Below are positions 58,620 to 64,000 of a stretch of DNA of 64,000 nt, one piece after another. Position numbers and translations under genes: made by a program. The notes beneath the pieces are model-generated. The model did no database searches. It was not told where the DNA came from and saw only the letters and a program-made list of their open reading frames with translations. Position 1 is the first letter of the stretch. The number at the start of each line of letters is the position of its first letter. Source of the stretch: Actinopolyspora mortivallis DSM 44261 (lineage in GTDB: Bacteria; Actinomycetota; Actinomycetes; Mycobacteriales; Pseudonocardiaceae); assembly GCF_000384035.1 (NCBI RefSeq), contig NZ_KB913024.1, positions 2,103,584 to 2,167,583 of the forward strand, in the 5' to 3' direction.

Positions 58620-59288
58620 GTGTCGGAAGCGGTCAATTCCCCATCGGGTGACGATTCCTGCCGGGGCCTCTCGCAGGCGGAACGGGCCTATCTGACCCTC
58701 CGGGAGGAGATCCTCTCCCTGCGGCTGGAACCGGGTGCCCCCGTGCAGGAGGACTCCCTCACCCGCGAGCTCGGCCTGGGGCGCACGCCGTTCCGGGAGG
58801 CCGTGAAGCGACTCGCCGCCGAATCGCTCGTGGCCATCTACCCCCGCCGGGGGACGTTCGTGACCGAGGTCAACATCACCGACCACGCCCTGATCGCGGA
58901 CGTGCGCCGCCGCCTGGAGGGGCACGCGGCACGCAGGGCCGCCGAACGGGCCACCGAGGCAGAACGCGGCGAACTCGAAGGCCTCGTGGGGGCGGTGCGA
59001 CAGCTCCCACAGGAACGCGAACCGGTCATGGACGTGGACGCCCGGGTCCATCGCACCCTGTACCGCTGCACCCACAACGGTTACCTGGAAAACACCCTCG
59101 GGCAGTACTACAACCTGGCTCTGCGCATCTGGGGGCTGTTCTTCGACCGCCTTTCCGACGTACCGGGGCACGTTTCCGAACACGCGGAGTTGCTCAAGGC
59201 CGTGGTCGCGGGGGACGAGGAACGCGCGGACCGCATCGCCGTCGAGCACGTCGACCACTTCGAGGACGCCATCCGCCGCGTGATCTGA
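58620..59288 (+). CDS. GntR family regulator, FCD subfamily
   Basis: A 222-residue GntR/FadR-type regulator. The winged helix at about 20-85 contains LTLREEILSLRLEPGAPVQED then LTRELGLGRTPFREAVKRLAAE and VAIYPRRGTFVTEV. The all-helical FCD effector domain follows, with metal-ligand-type residues Asp (VDARVHRTLYRCT) and His (HAELLKAVVAGDEERADRIAVEHVDH). TAGGCT at 58607-58612 lies 7 bases before the GTG, so it is probably leaderless. It is divergent from soxBDAG and ahead of the dimethylglycine operon. It is likely a second regulator of this locus. Confidence 0.92.
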   Translation: MSEAVNSPSGDDSCRGLSQAERAYLTLREEILSLRLEPGAPVQEDSLTRELGLGRTPFREAVKRLAAESLVAIYPRRGTFVTEVNITDHALIADVRRRLEGHAARRAAERATEAERGELEGLVGAVRQLPQEREPVMDVDARVHRTLYRCTHNGYLENTLGQYYNLALRIWGLFFDRLSDVPGHVSEHAELLKAVVAGDEERADRIAVEHVDHFEDAIRRVI

Positions 59289-59396
59289 AGGCCGCACTCC
59301 GCCTCGTTCCCGCCTCTCAGCCGTTCGCGGAACCCTCCTGCGTGCCCTCCCCCATCCCAGGGAGTCGGCCGCTCACTCTTAGCCCGAACGTGTGTC

Positions 59397-59460
59397 TTGA
59401 CGCACATCGAGATCCGGGCGCATTGTTGCGAGTGACGCACAGGGTTGTTCTAAACGCAAC
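59397..59460 (+). promoter_or_regulatory. Promoter and two GTTGCG-N5-CGCAAC operators before dimethylglycine operon
   Basis: TTGACG (59397-59402) and CATTGT (59421-59426), 18 bases apart, form a plausible promoter. Copy 2 of the inverted repeat, GTTGCG-AGTGA-CGCACA (59425-59441), and copy 3, GTTGTT-CTAAA-CGCAAC (59444-59460), follow end to end, each matching 10 of 12 consensus positions, and cover the -10 box and the start of transcription. That geometry favours repression by the IclR protein. Confidence 0.6.
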
Positions 59461-59490
59461 ACCGATTCCCAGTATTCACAGGGGGCGGCT

Positions 59491-61983
59491 ATGGCTTCGG
59501 TGCTCGATTCACGTGCACGCATCGTGATCATCGGTGCTGGAATCGTCGGATGCAGTACCGCGTACCACCTCGCGCAACGCGGGGTGACGGACGTGCTCGT
59601 GGTCGAGCAGGGACCGCTCTTCGCCACCGGGGGGTCGAGTTCCCACGCCCCGGGTCTGGTCTTCCAGACGAGCGGGTCGCAGACCATGACCCAGCTGGCC
59701 AGTTACACGGTCGAGCGGTTCAACTCCCTGAGCGTGGACGGCCGCCCCTGCTTCCACCAGGTGGGCGGTATCGAGGTGGCGACCACCCGCGCCCGCTGGG
59801 ACGACCTGCACCGCAAGCTCGGTCTGGCCACCGCGTGGGGTGTGGACGGCTACCTGCTCACCCCCGAGGAAGTACGGGAACGGATCCCACAGGTGGACCC
59901 CGAACGGATCTACGGGGGGCTGTACGTGCCCACCGACGGGATCGCCAAACCCGTGCGCGCCGCCGAGGCGATGGCCCGACAGGCCCGGGAACTGGGGGTG
60001 CGTTTCGCCGACCACACCGAGGTGACCGGATTCGACGTGGCCGACGGCAAGGTGCACGCCGTGCACACCTCGCACGGAACGGTCGAGGCCGAGACCGTGT
60101 TGTGCTGCGCCGGCATCTGGGGGCCCAGGATCGGTCGGATGGCCGGGGTGTCCGTACCGGTGCAGCCGGTGGCACACCAGTACGCCGTCACCGAACCGGT
60201 CCCCGGACTCGAGGCCGGCACGGAGGAGGTCGAGCAGCCCATCCTCCGCCAGCAGGACAACTCGATGTACTTCCGTCAGATCCACGACCGCTACGGAGTG
60301 GGCTCCTACCGGCACCGGGTCATCCCGGTCTCCACAGCGGAGATCTCCCCCACGAACGCTCCCGGGCAGGGAGCCGAGGCTCCGCCCGAGGGGGGAGGGT
60401 GGAAGGGGATGTCCTCGGTGCATCCCTTCACCCCGGAGGACTTCGCCGAGCCCTTCGAGAACGGGCGCGCGCTGATCCCCGCCCTGCGCCACACCCAGGT
60501 CTCCGAGGGCATGAACGGGATCTTCCTGTTCACCGCGGACGGTGCTCCCGTACTCGGACCCACGCGCGAGGTGGACAACTTCTGGCTGGCCGAGGCCGTG
60601 TGGATCACCCACTCGGCCGGGGTCGGCAAGGCGATGGCCGAGTGGATGACCGACGGGATTCCCGGCACCGACCTCCGCTCGGCCGACGTACGACGTTTCG
60701 AGAACTTCGCGCACAGCGACAGCTACGTGGCCGAACGCAGCGCACAGACCTTCCGCGAGGTCTACGACATCATCCACCCGCAGCAGCCCCCCGAACACCC
60801 GCGTCCGCTGCGGACCAGTCCCTTCTACCCCAGACAGCGCGAACTCGGCGCCGTCTTCCTCGAAGCCAACGGTTGGGAGCGCCCGCACTGGTTCGAGTCG
60901 AACGCCCCCCTGGTCGCCGGCCGGGAGATAGCGGAGCCGGGAAGCTGGGCCGGTCGCTACTGGTCACCGATCATCGGGGCCGAGCACCAGATCACCCGGG
61001 AACGGGTGGCCATGTACGACATGACCTCACTGTGCCGGGCCGAGGTCAGCGGACGCGGTGCGCTGGACCTGTTGCAACGGCTCACCACCAACCAGCTGGA
61101 CAGGGCACCGGGCTACGTCACCTACACCCTGATGCTGGACCACGACGGCGGAGTTCGTTCGGACGTCACGGTCGCCCGGTTGTCCGAGGACACCTTCCAG
61201 GTCGGCTGCAACGGGCAGCGGGACATCGCGTGGATGCGTGATCACGCGGACGAGTCCACCACGGTGCGGGACATCACGGGCGGCACCTGCTGCGTGGGCC
61301 TGTGGGGGCCCTACGCCAGGAACGTGCTGCAGTCCCTGGCCGACCGGGACGTCTCCCACGAGGGGTTCCGCTTCTTCCGGGCCAAGCGGATGTTCGTGCG
61401 GGAGGTGCCGGTCACGGCGCTGCGCCTGTCCTACGTCGGTGAGCTGGGCTGGGAACTGTACACCTCGGCGGACTTCGGGCTCCGGCTGTGGAACCTGCTG
61501 TCCGCCGCGGGCGCCGAGTACGGCGTCATAGCCGGAGGACGAGGTGCCTTCAACAACCTCCGGCTGGAGAAGGGATACCGGGCCTGGGGCGGGGACATGT
61601 GGAGCGTCCACACCCCCGACGAGGCCGGACTGGCCTTCGCCGTCAAACCGGACAAGGGCCAGTTCGTCGGTCGGGACGCGCTGCTCCGCCGCCGCGAGGA
61701 ACCGGTACGACGCAGATTGTGCTGTCTGTCCGTCGACGACGGCACCGTGGTCATGGGATCCGAACCGGTCTTCGCCGACGCCACGAGCGAGCGGGCCTGC
61801 GGATTCACCACGAGCACGGGTTACGGCCACAGCGTCGGCCTCAGCCTGGCCTACGCGTGGCTGCCGGCGGAACTGTCCGAACCGGGGACCTCCGTGCGGG
61901 TCGCCTACTTCGGGCAGCGACACCCCGCCACGGTGATGTCCGATCCGGTCTTCGACCCCGAGATGAAACGGATGCGCTGCTGA
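59491..61983 (+). CDS. Dimethylglycine oxidase-like FAD/folate flavoprotein
   Basis: An 830-residue flavoprotein, the same length as Arthrobacter dimethylglycine oxidase. The FAD loop IVIIGAGIVGCSTAYHLA (about 11-28) is followed by GGSSSHAPGLVFQ, whose His52 matches the covalently flavinylated His of that family. The C-terminal half (from about 430) is a GcvT-like folate domain (DMTSLCRAEVSGRGALDLLQRLTTNQL, then YTLMLDHDGGVRSDVTV and LSYVGELGWELYTSA). It would oxidise dimethylglycine (or sarcosine) and load formaldehyde on tetrahydrofolate. It is first in a three-gene operon behind two IclR-type operators. ATG at 59491; the upstream ribosome site is weak. Confidence 0.9.
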   Translation: MASVLDSRARIVIIGAGIVGCSTAYHLAQRGVTDVLVVEQGPLFATGGSSSHAPGLVFQTSGSQTMTQLASYTVERFNSLSVDGRPCFHQVGGIEVATTRARWDDLHRKLGLATAWGVDGYLLTPEEVRERIPQVDPERIYGGLYVPTDGIAKPVRAAEAMARQARELGVRFADHTEVTGFDVADGKVHAVHTSHGTVEAETVLCCAGIWGPRIGRMAGVSVPVQPVAHQYAVTEPVPGLEAGTEEVEQPILRQQDNSMYFRQIHDRYGVGSYRHRVIPVSTAEISPTNAPGQGAEAPPEGGGWKGMSSVHPFTPEDFAEPFENGRALIPALRHTQVSEGMNGIFLFTADGAPVLGPTREVDNFWLAEAVWITHSAGVGKAMAEWMTDGIPGTDLRSADVRRFENFAHSDSYVAERSAQTFREVYDIIHPQQPPEHPRPLRTSPFYPRQRELGAVFLEANGWERPHWFESNAPLVAGREIAEPGSWAGRYWSPIIGAEHQITRERVAMYDMTSLCRAEVSGRGALDLLQRLTTNQLDRAPGYVTYTLMLDHDGGVRSDVTVARLSEDTFQVGCNGQRDIAWMRDHADESTTVRDITGGTCCVGLWGPYARNVLQSLADRDVSHEGFRFFRAKRMFVREVPVTALRLSYVGELGWELYTSADFGLRLWNLLSAAGAEYGVIAGGRGAFNNLRLEKGYRAWGGDMWSVHTPDEAGLAFAVKPDKGQFVGRDALLRRREEPVRRRLCCLSVDDGTVVMGSEPVFADATSERACGFTTSTGYGHSVGLSLAYAWLPAELSEPGTSVRVAYFGQRHPATVMSDPVFDPEMKRMRC

Positions 61984-62084
61984 CGGCGCACCCACTCCGA
62001 TCCCTCCGAGATCCGTTGTCGGCCCGTTGTCCCGCGGACCGGCAACCGAGCCAACCAACCCTGCGACCCCACGAGGAGTCCCCC

Positions 62085-63296
62085 ATGAGCATCAACCCGA
62101 CCCCCGCGATCCTGCAGTACCCCCGTATCCGCAAGTCCCCGTTCTTCTACGCCTCGCGCAGGCACGGGGTGGGGATGTACAGCGTGTACAACCACACCTA
62201 CCACGCCCGGCACTACGGCGACCCCGTCGCCGAGTACTGGCACCTGCTGAACGGGGTCACGCTGTGGGACGTCGGGGTCGAGCGCCAGGTCGAGATCACC
62301 GGTCCGGACGCCTTCGACTTCACCAACATGCTGGTCCCCCGGGACCTGAACAAGTGCCGGGTCGGACAGTGCAAGTACGTGTTCGTCACCGCCGAGGACG
62401 GCGGGATCATCAACGATCCCGTGCTGCTGCGGCTCGGGGAGAACCACTTCTGGCTCTCGCTGGCCGACAGTGACGTGCTGCTCTGGGCCAAGGGGCTGGC
62501 GTACAGCCTGGGGATGAACGTGCAGATCCGCGAACCCGACGTGGGGCCGGTACAGGTGCAGGGCCCGAAGTCCCGTGAGGTCATGGTCGACCTGTTCGGC
62601 GAGTCCATCCAGGACATCCCCTACTACTACGCGGTGGACCGCGAGCTGGACGGCATGGACGTGATCGTCTCGCGCACCGGCTACACCGCCGAGCTCGGGT
62701 ACGAGATCTACCTGCACAACGCGAGCAGGGACGGGGTGCGGCTCTGGGAGAGGATCTGGGAGGCGGGTCGCCCCTACGACATGCGGGTGATCGGCCCCTG
62801 CCACATCCGCAGGATCGAGGCCGGGATCCTCTCCTGGGGCTGCGACATCACCTACGACACCAACCCCTTCGAGGTGGGGTACGGGTTCGAGGCCACCTGG
62901 ATGGTGGACCTCAACCAGGAGGCCGACTTCATCGGCAAGTCCGCGCTGACCCGCATCTACAACGAGGGAATCAGCCGCAAGCTGGTCGGCGTGGAGATCG
63001 GTGGACCGGAGGTGGGCAGCTTCAACGACGGCTCGATGATCGACGTCTTCCCGGTCCGGGACCCGAACGGTCTGCGTATCGGCGACGTCACCTCGGCCTG
63101 CTACTCGCCGCGTCTGGAACGCAACATCGGCTACGCCATGGTGCCGATCAGCTACCACGAACTCGGCACCCCGCTCGTGATCGAAACCCAACACGGTCCG
63201 CAGGACGCCGTGGTGGTCGAGAAGCCCTTCCTCGACCCCAAGAAGCAGATCCCCAAGCAGTTCGAGCGGCAAGAGGAAGCGGCGGTGTCGAAATGA
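62085..63296 (+). CDS. DmdA-like tetrahydrofolate-dependent methyltransferase (GcvT superfamily)
   Basis: A 403-residue GcvT-fold protein that resembles DMSP demethylase DmdA along its whole length: VGMYSVYNHTYHARHYGDP, WDVGVERQVEITGPDAFDF, MLVPRDLNKCRVGQCKYVF, NDPVLLRLGENHFWLSLADSD, VQGPKSREVM and GYTAELGYEIYL all have close counterparts. DmdA moves a methyl group from DMSP to tetrahydrofolate. Beside dimethylglycine oxidase and MTHFR-like genes, the natural guess is glycine betaine (or DMSP) demethylation to 5-methyl-tetrahydrofolate. ATG at 62085 follows GAGGAG. A longer frame to the left overlaps the flavoprotein gene and is rejected. The next gene overlaps by ATGA. Confidence 0.82.
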   Translation: MSINPTPAILQYPRIRKSPFFYASRRHGVGMYSVYNHTYHARHYGDPVAEYWHLLNGVTLWDVGVERQVEITGPDAFDFTNMLVPRDLNKCRVGQCKYVFVTAEDGGIINDPVLLRLGENHFWLSLADSDVLLWAKGLAYSLGMNVQIREPDVGPVQVQGPKSREVMVDLFGESIQDIPYYYAVDRELDGMDVIVSRTGYTAELGYEIYLHNASRDGVRLWERIWEAGRPYDMRVIGPCHIRRIEAGILSWGCDITYDTNPFEVGYGFEATWMVDLNQEADFIGKSALTRIYNEGISRKLVGVEIGGPEVGSFNDGSMIDVFPVRDPNGLRIGDVTSACYSPRLERNIGYAMVPISYHELGTPLVIETQHGPQDAVVVEKPFLDPKKQIPKQFERQEEAAVSK

Positions 63297-64000
63297 GCAC
63301 GAACGAACGGCAACAGCTGCGGCACTACCTGCACCACGCCCGCTACGAAGTACTCCCACTGCGGGGAGCCCTGGAGCAGGCCCAGGACCTCCCCGAGGGG
63401 ACGACGGTGACGGTGACCTCCTCCCCGGCGAAGGGGATCGAGGCCACTCTGGACCTGGCAGCCAGGCTGCGTGGCGTGGGGATGCACGTGGTCCCCCACT
63501 TGGCGGCACGGCTGGTCCGGGACAACGCGCACCTGAAGGACCTGCTGGACAGGATCCACGGCTTGGGGTTCACCGAGGTGTTCGTGATCGCGGGCGACGC
63601 CGACCAACCCGCGGGCGGGTTCACCGACGCGCTGTCCCTGCTGCGCGGTATGGACGAGATCGGGGCCCGGCCGTACAGGGTGGGCATCACCGGCTACCCG
63701 GAGCCGCACTCCTTCATCCCGGACCGCATGACGATCCAGGCCACCGACGAGAAGGCCCGCTACGCGGACTACATCGTCTCGCAGATCTGCTACGACCCGA
63801 ACACGATCGCGTCGTGGATCACGGCGATGCGCGACAGGGGGGTGCGTCTTCCGGTCTACGTGGGTGCGCCGGGTTCGATCGACCCGACCAAACTGCTGCG
63901 TATCTCCATGAAGATCGGACTGGGTCAGTCCATGCGCTTTCTGCGCAAGCAGCACGGGGTGGTGGGAAAACTGCTCAGTCGCTACACCCCGGAGAACATG
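63293..64000 (+). CDS. Methylenetetrahydrofolate reductase-like protein (partial, cut by right edge)
   Basis: The ATG at 63293 overlaps the stop of the DmdA-like gene (ATGA) and the frame stays open to the end, 236 codons. The sequence has the MetF-type barrel: TVTVTSSPAKGIEATLDLAARL, VVPHLAARLVRDNAHL, VFVIAGDADQP and YRVGITGYPEPHSFIPDR, with DYIVSQICYDPNTIASW. MTHFR interconverts 5-methyl- and 5,10-methylene-tetrahydrofolate. In this operon it would reoxidise the methyl-folate made by the DmdA-like enzyme so that the one-carbon unit can rejoin the oxidised folate pool. The C-terminus is missing. Confidence 0.85.
   Translation, partial: MSTNERQQLRHYLHHARYEVLPLRGALEQAQDLPEGTTVTVTSSPAKGIEATLDLAARLRGVGMHVVPHLAARLVRDNAHLKDLLDRIHGLGFTEVFVIAGDADQPAGGFTDALSLLRGMDEIGARPYRVGITGYPEPHSFIPDRMTIQATDEKARYADYIVSQICYDPNTIASWITAMRDRGVRLPVYVGAPGSIDPTKLLRISMKIGLGQSMRFLRKQHGVVGKLLSRYTPENM

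Noticed and set aside
61905-63509. A 534-codon reverse-strand frame over the DmdA-like gene
   Set aside because: No start with a ribosome site, no domains, and it lies opposite a well-supported gene.
1-64000. CRISPR array or insertion sequences
   Set aside because: No regularly spaced repeats, cas genes, transposase genes or terminal inverted repeats of IS type were seen.

Overview
The window is high-GC actinobacterial DNA. Start codons are often GTG, and many genes start 6-8 bases after a TANNNT -10 box, as leaderless mycobacterial and actinomycete genes do. The core block uvrB / DUF402 / coaE-GrpB / rpsA / polA / ANTAR response regulator follows, from memory, the gene order around Rv1626-Rv1633 of Mycobacterium tuberculosis. 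Chitin, xylan and glycine-betaine utilisation genes suggest a soil or saline filamentous actinomycete of the Pseudonocardiales/Actinopolyspora kind. That placement is inference; no 16S or taxonomic marker was compared.

Layout. 1-2.8 kb (-): acyl-CoA ligase and two SDRs behind a TetR-type operator. 2.9-4.0 kb (+): secreted GH18 chitinase with a DasR-like site. 4.2-5.5 kb: MbcTA/RES-type toxin-antitoxin pair. 5.5-10.7 kb: TerC membrane protein, then a fused hydrolase-ABC ATPase with its permease. 11.3-17.4 kb: LysR regulator and a five-gene acid-catabolic operon (CaiB-type CoA-transferase, enoyl-CoA hydratase, acetoacetate decarboxylase family protein, 3-hydroxyacid dehydrogenase, acyl-CoA dehydrogenase). 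17.4-33.6 kb: the conserved core block, interrupted by a methyltransferase, a GNAT protein and a degenerate ATPase/YhgE pair.

33.8-38.7 kb: a tRNA with anticodon CAA followed by an accessory patch. The patch holds an XRE regulator, a CYTH protein and two small Cys-containing proteins, a doubly broken NUDIX gene and an eroded HD gene. 38.9-41.6 kb: small housekeeping and hypothetical genes, including a frameshifted DUF4190 gene. 41.7-48.8 kb: xylose locus (ROK repressor, secreted GH3 beta-xylosidase, xylose isomerase, xylulokinase). 48.9-52.3 kb: gamma-carbonic anhydrase, a structured intergenic region, a YdjM-like protein and hypotheticals.

52.3-64 kb: a one-carbon/betaine locus. The sarcosine oxidase operon soxBDAG (-) lies between an IclR regulator and a GntR/FCD regulator. 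The divergent (+) operon encodes a dimethylglycine oxidase-like flavoprotein, a DmdA-like folate-dependent demethylase and a methylenetetrahydrofolate reductase-like enzyme cut by the right edge. Together these could take glycine betaine (or DMSP) to glycine while capturing methyl groups on tetrahydrofolate. A 17-bp inverted repeat, consensus GTTGCG-N5-CGCAAC, occurs three times, upstream of the IclR gene and of the demethylation operon, and is probably the IclR operator. This locus is the most interesting part of the window.
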